Source of the DNA: Triplophysa rosa
Lineage: Eukaryota > Chordata > Actinopteri > Cypriniformes > Nemacheilidae
NCBI RefSeq assembly: GCF_024868665.1
Contig: NC_079907.1
Location: 21,934,834-21,998,833 of the forward strand
DNA length: 64,000 nt
Direction: 5' to 3'
Part shown: positions 1 to 11,425 of the stretch, piece after piece
How positions within the stretch are numbered: the first letter of the stretch is position 1
How the letters are laid out: the number at the start of each line of letters is the position of its first letter
Program-made: the position numbers and the translations under genes
The notes under the pieces: generated by a model
Databases searched by the model: none
What the model saw: only the letters and a program-made list of their open reading frames with translations
Told to the model about the DNA's origin: nothing

Positions 1-729
1 CGAAGGAGCTTTCCATTCGAATTCATCTGGTGTTTGACCATCAGGGACAATCTGCGGCTGCAATATGCGCCATATAAATAAGTTAGTCCCTCAGGTGCGA
101 TGTTAGGATATTTCTACAGATGCCTTATTTAAGTGTAACATCAAAAGATGCTGAAATGATGGACGTTTGCTTCGCTTTTGCAGTGAAGCATATGAGCTAG
201 GTTGTGGTCCCTCTTTGAATAATGTAACCTTTCTGCTCAGTTGACTCTCTATTTCCCTTTTCTCATTTCCTTTTCATTTCACATCTCAGGTACAAATGAA
301 ATGTACACACAAATGAAGTGTCCTAACCGAAAACGTATAGCCTACCCTTTACTTAATGCCAAGGGGATGCCTGGGTAAGCTTTTTCACTTGGCATTCATT
401 TGATCTCCTTTGGCTAAACTTGAAGAAAGCAAACAAAAGAGAACATTTTTGTTACATGTACAGTTGGGATAGGGCTAAAACTTTGGATTTTCTGCTGACC
501 TGAGTGTTTTTTCTGCCTACTCTGTACTGTATAATGAAGACGATCATACTTTGAACTGGGGTGGCTGATTCTAGATCAGGGTCCGTGATGGATACTTTGG
601 GTAAAAAAACACGAATGAACAGAGAAGATAAATGATTTCCTTTATGTTGATTTTACAATGAGTTGCAATTATCATTGTACAAGAAAAGTTGACAGAGCAG
701 TCACAGAGTAGGGGGATAAAACATGCGCC
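1..729. other. Intronic sequence, nothing recognised
   Basis: AT-rich unique-looking sequence with no open frame of note, no inverted termini and no tandem repeat. Confidence 0.6.
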
Positions 730-1281
730 TTAAAGGGGTCATATGTAAAGGGGGAATATTATGGTTTGTTTTAGATGTAACGCAATGTGTATACACGATT
801 TAAGGTTGAAAAACGCTGTATTTTCCACACACTGTGCATGTTTGTATCTCCTCTTTGCTCCGCCTCTCTGAAACGCTGAGATTTTTTACAAAGCTCATGG
901 CTCTGAAAGCGAGGTGTGCTGTGATTGGCCAGTTCACCAGTGCGTAGTGATTGGTGGAATACTGCAAGCGTGTGAGGGAAATGTAACGCCTCTTACCATA
1001 TTTGGAACATCAGGTTCCTCTTCAATTGTACTGACAGGTACGCCCACCTTACTTGCGAACACATTTGGGCGGTCTTAGTCAAATCAGACCACCAACTGAC
1101 GCAGATTTGTGGGGGTGTGGTTACACGAGGCGTTTCAGGCAGGTCTGGGTGAGCATTCGCTTTTAGATAGATCGCATCTTTTGTTCTGACACTTTCATTT
1201 TTGCAATTTTACGTGTCTAATACATGCATGGGCAACTTATAACACACCAAAACACGTGTTCGCGCCATATGACCCCTTTAA
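730..1281. mobile_element. TTAA-flanked MITE, longer copy (terminus TTAAAGGGGTCATATG)
   Basis: Seen: it starts TTAAAGGGGTCATATG and ends CATATGACCCCTTTAA, an exact inverted terminus of about 16 bp. TTAA lies at both outer edges, as expected for TTAA target duplication. About 190 bp at its right end (from about 1095) matches the shorter copy at 11072-11302 nearly base for base. It is about 550 bp and has no transposase. Known: TTAA targets are typical of piggyBac-type transposition. Inference: a non-autonomous piggyBac-like MITE. Confidence 0.85.
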
Positions 1282-2393
1282 TATTCACAGCATGTCGTTG
1301 ATACAGAAACCAGAGGTCATTCACATCGCTATATTCACAGCAGCTGAAATATTTCGCAAGCTCGGTGTCGGCTGCAGGTTGAAGTGGTTACAAAGCAAAT
1401 GTCAGATTTGCATTTAATGAGATTTTTATTACTGATGTGTTGAAGGCGGGATATCAAGCATTTGTAAGTGTAGGTGCTGTCGTACAGAAGTCACTTCCAG
1501 AATGTGAGAGAGGGATTACAACATTAAGAGCATCAAAAGATCATCCAAAAATGAGTAGACATTTCTAGATAAAGATGAAAAGCCACTGCTCTTTACTAAG
1601 ATGTACTTATATCTGCAATATATCGGCTGTCTTTATGCCAACAGAGATATGCTGTTTACCTGGTATCGGAGATATGCTGTCGCAACAATTGGATTTTTAC
1701 AACTTTTCTTCGGCATTCGCAGTGAGAATTTACCCTGTTACCACTTTCTGAGTTACAGCTGTGAAATAATCCGTATTTATTGTCACATCGGCTTGAAAAA
1801 GAGATCACAAACTCTACAAACATTTCCACTCATTTTTATTCAGTGCTTTCCGGTGTCATTCATACTCGTTTGCTATTATTAGAATATTCATATTGAGACT
1901 TCAAAGCAGTCGGTGACAGCAGAATTTAAGCATCAATTGGCTAAAGGGATTCTCGAAACTCAGAATATGCCGAGTTTCGGCAAACGGCGGAGGAACATCA
2001 GTAAGGTCCATTGTCAGAATATGAAAAGATGTTTCTTATAATAAATAATTCACACCGTACGCTGTGCGACGTGTGCAGAATGTAACTCTTTGCCTTTTAT
2101 TTAGATTTGTTACCCACACTAGCTGTGACGACCATATGTGATGAGCTACAAAGGATTCTAGATATTTTTTGATTGTTGCGTGTCATGTCTGGTGATGCGG
2201 ACATTGTGATAATGTTATATGTCTTGGTTATGACTGTAACCTCGGCTCAGCAATGAAGAGAAGATGACGTTGTGACGACACAAGGTAATTGACATGTGAA
2301 AGGGCAAACTCCTAGTGTAATCATCAACACAATGTTGAGTGACAGACAGAAACACACAACATACACAAGAGTATGGATCTATAAAATGAATGG

Positions 2394-2576
2394 GATAGTT
2401 CACCCAAACATTACAATTCTGTCATCATTTACTCACCCTCAAGTTGTTCCAAACTTATATAAAGTTTGTTGTTCGGCTGAACACAAAGAAAATATTTGGA
2501 AGAATGTTTGTAGCCAAACAGTTACTACACTAATGCTAGCCCCAGAACTGTTTGGTTACAAACATTATTCCAAATT
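2394..2576. mobile_element. Left part of a GTTCACC-type foldback MITE
   Basis: GGGATAGTTCACCCAAACAT is followed by the family's GTCATCATTTACTCACCCTC block, a TTGTTCCAAAC block and GAACACAAAGAAAATATTTG. The right inverted half is cut short at about 2576 and lacks the GGGTGAACTATCCC end. Full copies elsewhere here (for example 19406-19707) show the missing part. Confidence 0.8.
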
Positions 2577-2659
2577 TTAGTGTTTAGTGATTTTCTCCAA
2601 TTGATTGTGATCTTTTTTTTGCAGACTTTAAACCAGTCAGCGAAAATGTGATTGTGTTG

Positions 2660-2880
2660 AGTATTTTAAGAGCTGGCTTATTCGTATGAATTCATACACT
2701 GTGAATTGTACAAAAATGTATGATTACTAGAAGAAAAGCAATTCTGAATCCCCACCTCTAACCCCTCCCTTATCCTAACGTCACTGGCGCGAAAGCAAAT
2801 CATACAAAAATGTATGAACGAGATCGTACGAATTTACACGAAATAACCAAAATTAGCCACTTGGTAAAATAGTTACGTTT
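2660..2880. mobile_element. Foldback element with TTCGTATGAATTC arms
   Basis: The left arm (GGCTTATTCGTATGAATTC and ACAAAAATGTATGATT) is mirrored by the right arm (AATCATACAAAAATGTATGA, then GCCACTTGGTAAAAT). The centre is a C-rich CTAACCCCTCCC segment. The 'plain' arms and C-rich core resemble interior parts of the elements at 6205-7040, 10617-11425 and 26253-28532, so these are probably related. Confidence 0.65.
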
Positions 2881-2970
2881 ATGCCATGACATTGCGTTGG
2901 AGTTTCGGCAAATGGCCGACGAACATCGCTAAGGTCCATTTTGAAAAGATGATTCTTATAATAATAAATT

Positions 2971-5900
2971 CCAGCAGCAGCATACATGTAAAAAAATATT
3001 CGGATTACTTATTTAATGAAAATACGTGAATTGTATGCTAAAACAAAATATTATGCTACTGTATGAGCTGACGAATATGAACGTTTTAAGTGTTCTAATT
3101 TATTTGGTTTAGTGTCCTTTTTTTGCCAATACAAAAATATGCAAAGCATATTTTACATTGTTTTAATTTCAGCTTTTAAGCTAATAAATATATACGCGTT
3201 TAAACACTTAACTAGCTAATTATTTAAGGACTACATTGCAAATGAATTTACTGTTGAAAATATTACATTTTTTAAGTATTAATCCAAAAGCTGCCGGAAA
3301 TTACTTTACAGTTTTTTTCGGGGTTTGGTGCTCCTGAATAAATTTCAATAGGGGTCCATTTTATTACATTTTTCAATGCTAGTTTTTCATGCAAATGTTT
3401 TATTCTTTCTCAGAAACCTAGAATTACACAGCAAATCACATGGCCGTAACAGAGGTTTGTAAAAGCATACCTGAGAAAATGATTGAGGTTCCTGTTAAAA
3501 ATGTATTTTTGATATCTCAGAAGACTATGGAGAGCAGCAGGTGCTACACAAAGCCAGGAGTTTCCTCCACGTCAGATATCAAAAAGTTCCTTAAGCGTTT
3601 GCCATCAAATCCTCAAAACTGTTCTGCAAAAACTTCCAAGTGCACCATACAGACACCATTTTGCACCATGTACTTCATATGCTGTGAAATGGTGACAACT
3701 GCCCACGACAGGCATGTAAAAAGGCCAGGGGAACGGTTTGCTCCCTCTGAGTGAGCCGAAAACAATCATGCACCGAACACAAGCCTAATGGCTTTCCCCC
3801 ATTAAAGAGCCATATGAGAGAAGACAGAACCTTTCTTCACTCTCATTACCAGACTTAGCCTAATCTAGCTGTGCTAGAGAGACGCCACAACACTCCTTTT
3901 CCTGAAAAGTGCATTCCCGGAAGACACCTGACTTTCAAATAAGGAGAATTGAGGCCAATGCCATTGATCAATGTTGCTCAGGTTGGGAGAATAAGAATGA
4001 TCGCTGTAAGTGCTACCGTACGTGACACAGAGACAGAGGTAAGAAGTAAATTAGGAAATGGCGTGGCAAGGAAAACACGAAATGAATTTTCAAAAAGGAG
4101 TCCAGGTTTGTAATTATTCTAATATTGATGACCGGATGGTAATGGTTCATGCAAAAATGCAACGCAATCATTCACAAGTACTGTACAGAAATTGCATAGA
4201 TAATATGAATAACATTTCTCTAGTATACATGAGCAATAAAATATATCACAGGTGTGTAATGTACCTGCAATTTAAAGATGGCAGCCCTCAATGTACAGGT
4301 CAATCTGTGTAGTTACAGTATATCATTATTTAAAAAATGGTTTAAATAAACCACAAGTGCAAAAGCAATCAGTCCTAGATGGGCATGTAAGATATTATCG
4401 CCTTCTTAAAAAGATGCTCTTAATGAATCATTTTCATGGTTTACGCTTTCTAGACAAGAGCAGGACTAGATCAAAGTTGACATCATTGTCATTGACATGT
4501 CATTGACATCGCTCTGCTGTCAGAGAACACAAGGCAACATCCAGCTTGTTCAATTTTTACCCTGGATGAATAAAATTGCGTCTTGAGTGACAGAGAAGAT
4601 GAAGGCGAACGCAAAAGATTTCAAAGGAAAGTCTTTTGCCAGAGACGGAGATACGTTTAGTAAGTTCCTTCTGCATCTGTGGAAGTATGAGCTATTCAGA
4701 CACTTTGTCAATTTCAAGTATTTGCATATTCGAGCCCATCACTAATCAATTGCTGCGCTGCAATGTTTGCATTACTTCGATGACGTCACAGTCAGATTTT
4801 CAACATGCTCAAAGATTTCCTCAAACACAAATGACCACTCTGTCACAGGTCTCATAGGCCAGCATATAATGATGCGGGGTCATTAAAATACAACCCTTCG
4901 TCTCACTCGTGTCTTTGCACACATTTTTCCCTGGCCAATTAGGTTTAAAATAAGGAAAACAGCATCAAAGGGTGAAGGCAAACACAAAGGTACTATAAAC
5001 AGGAGCTGCAGGTGTCCACACAATGTCACTCGCGGGTTCATTGAATGTTTAATTAGAGATAACAAATCACCTCCTGAATTCCAAGAGCTCTTCTCAGCAG
5101 TGGCGATCGGTGCCTCCTCTTCAGGGGAAGCTGGAATTCAACATACGTGTTCAGCGCGTCACGTGAACCTATGTGCATCACGCGTCATGTCAAAATACGT
5201 GCCTGCTGCGGACGCGCCGAAAAGGGTTTATGATAAAAGAGACGCTTTTAATCTGACTTATGGTCAAACTGTTCAGCGGGGGTTCAGATCAGTCAGGTAC
5301 TTCCATATCTGACTTCTATAGCAACTACTGTATATTCTATATCAGTGGTTCTCAACTCTGCACATGTTGTATGTCTCCATGAACTAAACTGAGTGTGTCA
5401 GATAACAGAGATATAGAAAACGTGTCCCCAGGAGTTATCAACATCGCTATGAATTCACTGCAATGCCATTGTGGAGCATGAAGATTTGTTTTCTGTGGAA
5501 CTACTGTTATACTGTATTATAGCTATACCTTTAGCCAAGTGTGGCCATGGTGTGTTCCATCCATCTATTCCAGCATGTAATAAAATACATAGATACTGTA
5601 AAAAGCTTGTCCGGTTGCTGAACTGAGCGGTGTCGACCTGCATAATTGAGTCATTACTGATTTTCTGTATGTTAATTTGCCCTTATACACATTTGCCTAA
5701 ATATGCATGAGCTGTCAAAGTGGATTCTGAAAATAACTCCTGATTAAGAATTAAAATTGATGAAGAGTGAGGGGTGTCAATGAGCAATTCATTCATTTGC
5801 GTGGTGAGCAATGCCTTCATTTACGTGCAATTAGAGCAGAATTACTTTCAAAGAAAGCCTGCTGAAAATACTAAAACCTCACCGCACTTACGGTGCTAAA

Positions 5901-6204
5901 ATATTGAGACAAATTGAATCATGAATTGCATTATGCAGATGCAAACGAGGCCAAAACAAACCTCCCATGCATGGAAAACACAACAAAAGTGGTCAAACCG
6001 ATCAGCAACATCAGTTCCTATGACTTCAAAAACATTAACGCAAACTAAATACATTTACATGAGTTTTGAAAGATCAAAATATGCTATGGTGCCAATTTAT
6101 AATTCACTAAGACACAAAAACACAATTAAACTCAAAATATGTGGAAAATGGCCTCCATAAATTAGACTCAGAATGATCCATTTGGCTACGCAATATTGGG
6201 AATT
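2971..6204. other. Intronic sequence, mostly unrecognised
   Basis: No supported gene. The only hint of a mobile element is a hAT-like end at 5345-5362. Open frames at 3440-3754 and 4058-4312 have no recognisable domains and no splice context. Confidence 0.55.
5345..5362. mobile_element. Isolated hAT-like terminus CAGTGGTTCTCAAC
   Basis: CAGTGGTTCTCAAC matches the first 14 bases of the intact hAT MITE at 16445. No matching right end follows, so this is at most a truncated end or a chance match. Confidence 0.3.
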
Positions 6205-7040
6205 TGTAACTTGTAATTTTACAAGGTGGCTAATTCGTATGAACTCGTACAATCTTATTTGTATGTTTTAGTACAATTTGTGTACTCACCAGTGATGTTA
6301 GGTTTAGGGGTGGGGTTTGGGGTTAGAGATGACATATTTTTTTGTATGCAAACCCCGGAAGCGAGTTAGCATTTTAACACTTCAGGTTCCATCGCCCCAT
6401 AGTCTATGGGTTTTTTAATGGGATTCGATAAAAAAAGGTCTGTGGTTAACAAAACCGCAAAATATTTTCACGTTTTAATCTAGGACATAAAACACACCGC
6501 TTGTGATTTTTAAAACCTTTATTGTGTCTTTAATACAGCAGTTGCTAACAAAGTTGCTAAAAGCGACCACATTCTTTGGCGGGGACATTGGATGTCATCG
6601 CGCATACAGTATAACTCTCGCAAAGAATGCAACGTGGGCACAGATCTCTAAAAACATGGTTGGGCATTCATTCACGGCGTAATTACTTACCAGGGGACAT
6701 GTTTTTAATAAAGTTTGAAAACGTTGTCGGAGGTTTGGTGGTGGTGACGTTGATATCGAGTGACCGACGTGTAGTCTGTTAATAGCCTCATGTTAGCGTT
6801 TTACTTCTGCCGATTGTATTTAGGCTTAAAAAATTGCAAATATTGTGTTAATCTGTAAAGATTATCTTGATAGACAAAACGTGTAAACATCATGAACATT
6901 CATGCATAGGCTTTTGGTCAAGGGAACCAGCATGTTGCTAACTTCCGGGTTGGCCTACAAGAAAAAGTCATCCCTGAGGTACTCTATTAGCTAGCTTGTA
7001 AAATAGTTACAAATTCCCGTAAAATCAGGTTGGTTTATTA
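6205..7040. mobile_element. Foldback element, probably interrupted by a second element at about 6349-6955
   Basis: The outer arms mirror each other: GGGAATTTGTAACTTG plus TTTTACAAGGTGGCTAATTC on the left, and TTAGCTAGCTTGTAAAATAG plus TTACAAATTCCC on the right. Inside, an AACCCCGGAAGCGAGTTAGC end at about 6351 and a TTGCTAACTTCCGGGTTGGC end at about 6950 form a second inverted pair, suggesting a roughly 600-bp insertion. No coding capacity is visible. The inner boundaries are approximate and I could not find a clear target duplication. Confidence 0.55.
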
Positions 7041-8735
7041 GCTGAAAATTTAGCTCGTGCTTCCCATAATCAAATGTTGAGATAATCAGTGTCCATTTTC
7101 CAATAATGTGAAAGCATTCAGCTAAACATCTTTTGTGTTTCATGGAAGAATTATTGTGACATATCGTACATTAAAATATTTGAGTGAAATGTTCAACATT
7201 TTTCTTTTGCAAACGTAATTATTAAGATGTGCATACGTACCTCTCTAACAACAATACCATTTATGTATGAGCTGCCTGTGAGATGCAAAGATGAATTGAA
7301 ACGTTTAAATAAAATGTATTGTCTACAACTAAGTATACCGTGTTAACACTGGCTAGCAACCCAGAACAGATCTTTTATCAGTTGACATTTTAAAAATGTT
7401 TAAAGCCAATGTCTCACAATCATAAATGCAGCATCTAAAACATTGCAGTAATGCTGTGTGGTCTTCTCCTTGCACGAAGAGCACTGGTGAAGTATCATAG
7501 CTAGCAGTCGTCTGCCGGCTTGGCACTGATGATATGCGAAGCCTGCCGTGTAACCTGTCTGCTCCTGGGAAAATGGATCGTAAGCATGCGTTGCTGTAGT
7601 ACATGTATTTATACATCACCGTGGTAGTACCCCTTAAATGCAACTCATTCATGCACTGTTATAAATTGTGCTGTTTGCGTTTCAGAATGCAAAAATGCTT
7701 CAAACTGATGGACCTCAGACAGTAGCAAGACTCCAGTCTGGCACTCTCCCTCTCTTTCTCTGGTGGGATAAATGGTGTGATGCAAGAAAGTTGCTGAATA
7801 AAAAAAGAATAAAAGCTGCTGTGTAAGAAACAATGGGGCGTCTCAATTTTGGCTTCACAAAAATGCAGAGGGAAGTAATACAGGAGGCGTCTGTGAAGCA
7901 AAATTCTCATAAGTCAACTTGTGAATGACAGTCACTGAAAAAAGGAAGTCGTGTGTGAGAGAACGCTTTGGAATAATACATCAACAGCAAACTGTGAAAG
8001 TTATAGCGCGGTGGACGGCCGAGCGACTACTGTTAGACCTGCATGCTGTTCGTATTTTTATTTCCGTTTTTATTCATTTGTAGGTGATGAAGCAAATACA
8101 GAAAACATTGCATTTCAAGTGGTCGTAGTTGTCAAATGGATGGAGCTTTGATACATCCTTCACCCTGCTGGGCTGTGGCGAGGAAGAGAAGCAGATATCA
8201 GCGTCTCAGGAAGGGAGCGGGACACATTACACAAGCCTGGCTGTGTGAGTTTTTGTTCTTGGGTGTGTTTGATGTTAGAGAAATAGACAGTGCGTATGTG
8301 TTCGTGACAGTGAACGGAGAGCAAAAAGGAGACGCAAGGACAGACGAGACTACACGACAATCCAAGGTCACTCTTTAATCATCATCATTCAGCTGTCAGT
8401 GGGAGTCCGGTCTAGGCTCAGCCCTGGATTGCCAGACCCCAGCCCCATCTGCTTCCAATAAGGTCCTACAAAAGGTTTAATTTGAATAGATGTCCCATTT
8501 CTTCTCCTCATTTTAAATGCCTTTGCTCATCGGAGACAATGATATTTGGAGGACATGGATGTGCTTGCATGTTGCTTGTGAGCGCACAGACAATAAACCG
8601 TAGCAGAAATGCAAGGGTCTGTATATCAATGTCAGTGCCTTTATTAAAAACAAAGATCTAACACTAATTTCAACCCTTTGTTCTTCATATTTTGGTATTG
8701 AAATTTGTTAATTTTGCACCGCTTGCATCAAGTGT
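7041..8735. other. Intronic sequence, nothing recognised
   Basis: Unique-looking sequence with several unsupported short open frames on both strands, none with a domain or splice context. Confidence 0.55.
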
Positions 8736-8850
8736 TCCAGTAGTTTAGTTGGGTTAGGTCATGCGTTAGATTCCCAGGGCACACACTCATAATAAAATGT
8801 ATAGATGGAATGAACTTTAAGTCACTTTGGATAAAAGTAAAAATGTAGAT
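8736..8850 (+). mobile_element. Decayed tRNA-derived SINE
   Basis: A degraded tRNA-like head (AGTTTAGTTGGG for box A, GATTCCCAGGGCACACA near box B) is followed by ATAAAATGTATAGATGGAAT and AAGTCACTTTGGATAAAAG. Known: fish SINEs of this type read GTTCGATTCCCAGGGAACAC and CGCTTTGGATAAAAGCGTCT. This copy has lost parts of box B and of the GCGTCTGCC tail, so it is old and surely inactive. Confidence 0.7.
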
Positions 8851-10411
8851 ATTAAAAAGAACGGAATCAAAATAATGATTGTTTCCAAACACTTGTCCCA
8901 AACATTTGCGCATCTTGGTGTAATGAACTCATGCCATTGGTTAAACCAAATTTGGGGTCAAGTTAAGTGTAAGAACGATTACTTGTGCTTTGCGTGTTAA
9001 ACTGACATGTTCACAACAGATGTTTTCTTTATTGCGGATAGACGTCGTCTTTATATTTTACACGCATTTGGTGCTTGTTGGGTGTTAATCCTGGAGCTTG
9101 GGTACATATGCTGCGTGTCATCAGTAATGACACGTCAATACTTCAGATCTGTGATGTAAAGTGATTTCTGTGAAGGCGTTCACATTATTTCCGCGCCGCG
9201 GTGAGGTATTGTGTAAAAAGCACTCCAAACTAAAGCACCTCACTCTTTTGTGCCTCGAACAAAGCGGTGTTTTGTCATTTTTGTTAGGTGAGAGCTGGCA
9301 AAACCAGAAAACAGGCTTGTTTAACAGGCAGCGATTCTGAGGTTTAATCAGACCTCCGCTGGTGATCTCTTTACATGTCATGTGCAAACATATTGACTGA
9401 CTTTGTCTACCGGCTCGGAAATTATTTGTTTTTGAATGACATTGTGGTAATAAAGTGGTTGGACAAGTGAGCAAGGAATACAATTTAAACCTAAGGGAAT
9501 ATTTTATTGCAAAGTATTAACCGAGATTCTACAAAAAATCTGTGGGAAAGATAAAAGCAATAGACACAAATGAGCTTATTGACTTACAGTAAGAGTACAA
9601 AGCTATAAAGGTAATGTGTATACGCATAAAACACATAAATATAAGGTATATAAAGACAAATGTCTTTTTAAACTTCAAAGGAGACACATGAGCATATCGG
9701 GGTCTTTTTCCTGAGTAGAAAACGTCCAACATTTCTGTCTAGGAGAACACATATTAAAAAGAACATACTGTATTTGTCCTACTGCAATAGAGTACATTAT
9801 ATTTATATGCATATTATTAAGTCTAGGCCTTTATAACTGCATTATCTTGACGTTTGTATAACGTTGTATAGATTTATCCCACAGCAGTGGAATTTGTGTC
9901 TTCCATAAGGATTAAATGTATGCAAAAAAAATTCAATTAGAAGCCCCCACAGAAACATCAGGCTTTAACAACATTGGTATATGCCAGCTCAGTGTTTAAT
10001 AAGGACAACATGCATTTATACCAGTGCAGAGGTGAACAAATGACTCATTAACTGGTAACATGTTTTGCTCTAATTCATATCCAAATACTGCATGTTCTTA
10101 ATATGTGAAGGGCTTGGCATACAGTCTATACAGTAGCTACATATACATACAGTATAATTTATTCTGAGCAGTGTAGCCATGCTTATTTGCAAAGAAACTA
10201 CTAATTTTAACGAACTCTCACCCCTTGTAAATCTGCTAAATTATGTGACAAATAACCATTCTGTATGGATAGTATGAACATTACAGTTACTTCAGTTTTC
10301 CTCTTAGTTTTCTCTGAATACAAGCATAGTTGAACCAGTCTAAACGGCCCAATTTTGGTAATTCTGTAATATAATACAATATTTCGATACATGATAAGAA
10401 AGTCCTAATGC
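8851..10411. other. Intronic sequence, nothing recognised
   Basis: AT-rich. The 9121-9483 minus-strand open frame (120 codons) has no recognisable domain and no splice context. Confidence 0.55.
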
Positions 10412-10616
10412 TGTGTTCACACCAAACGCAAATTAGGTGGTTTGCGTGAGTAAATAACATACAAAGTCAATGCAAAGACTCAAATACACGCAAACTCAAG
10501 CCAGGCGATGCAAATCGGGCAGCGCCATTGCCGCAAATGTTCATGAAGCGCATCTTCCGCGCAAGAGAAAAAATTTCAGATCAAGCGAGAAATGTGCGCT
10601 AAGAGCTCATTGACAC
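10412..10616. mobile_element. Truncated repeat beginning GCTGTGTTCACACCAAACGC
   Basis: Known: the phrase GTGTTCACACCAAACGC is a frequent terminus of short DNA repeats in fish. The segment stops where the next element begins at 10617 and no partner terminus was found, so it appears truncated. Confidence 0.45.
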
Positions 10617-11425
10617 CTACCCAGTCTCAAGGCAGTTCATGGCATAGGCACGAAATTTGAAATCCATTCATTCGTGTTCATGGAAACGAATTTCCACTCA
10701 GCACAACTTTTTTTCATGTCACCATCACGACTTTCAATACGCAGACAGCGTGTGTCTGTCCATTTATATATTTATAACCTGATATCAAAATAAGTCGTAT
10801 ATACCAACACCTTACCTCACCCCAAACCTTAAAATCACAGCTGCAAAGGCTAATTTTGCTAAAAACGCCAGTTTCACAAGGTGTCAAAGCAACGATAAAC
10901 GCCACCCTAACCCCACCCCTAAACCTAACGTCAAAAGTGAAATCATAACAAAACATATGAATGAGATCGTAGGAAATAGGAATTCACACGAATGAGCCAC
11001 CTTGTAAAATAGGTAGGAATTCCCATCAGATTGTGTTGATATATATTTATACATATGAAAGATATTGTGTATTAAAGGGGTCATATGACACGGCTAACTC
11101 ATGAACTGAGGTAGATTTGTGGGGGTGTGGTTACACGAGGCGTTTCAGGCAGGTCTGGGTGAGCATTCGCTTTTGGATAGAATGCATCTTTTGTTCCCAC
11201 ACTTAAATTCTTGCAATTTTATGTGTCTAATACATGCATGTGCAACTTATAACACACCAAAGACACAGAAAAACACGTATTCGCGCCATATGACCCCTTT
11301 AAAATATTTTTGATTGAATGTCATGTTGGGTGACACGAAAAAAAGGGGAAAATTCATGTCGATTAACGCGAATTATTAGATTACAGTTCGTGACAATGTC
11401 ACAAATTCCCTTGAGACTGTGTTGG
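10617..11425. mobile_element. Long-inverted-repeat DNA element, interrupted by a TTAA MITE
   Basis: The left end reads CTACCCAGTCTCAAGG and the right end CCTTGAGACTGTGTTG, with further matching inside the arms (TTCATTCGTGTTCATG on the left; TTCGTGACAATGTCAC on the right). The same termini bound the element at 26253-28532. Flanks ATTGACAC and TTTGACAT share TTGACA, consistent with a decayed target duplication of about 8 bp. The interior carries TCACCCCAAACC and ACCCCACCCCTAAACC segments. The 231-bp MITE at 11072-11302 lies in the right half; without it the element is about 580 bp. Non-autonomous. Confidence 0.75.
11072..11302. mobile_element. TTAA-flanked MITE, internally deleted copy
   Basis: It starts TTAAAGGGGTCATATGACAC, ends CATATGACCCCTTTAA, and has TTAA at both edges. 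The last 190 bp or so match 1095-1281 very closely, while the 340-bp left interior of the 730-1281 copy is missing. It is inserted in the 10617-11425 element and is therefore younger than that host. Confidence 0.85.

Larger units (their letters stand above)
1967..2970. repeat. Pair of diverged direct repeats (1967-2052 and 2897-2970)
   Basis: Both segments carry GAGTTTCGGCAAA, then a GGC-rich stretch, GAACATC, TAAGGTCCATT, and GAAAAGATG followed by TTCTTATAAT. They share orientation and lie about 930 bp apart. The interval holds a MITE fragment and a foldback element. This may be a local duplication later filled by insertions, or two fragments of one dispersed repeat. Confidence 0.65.

Noticed and set aside
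8736..8850. A functional tRNA gene at the SINE head
   Set aside because: Box A and box B are degraded, no cloverleaf can be drawn, and the SINE body follows directly.
9121..9483. 120-codon minus-strand open frame, considered as a possible second grid1 exon
   Set aside because: The translation has no similarity to any GluD1 segment I know, and the expected Asp-Ile-Arg-Gly start is missing.
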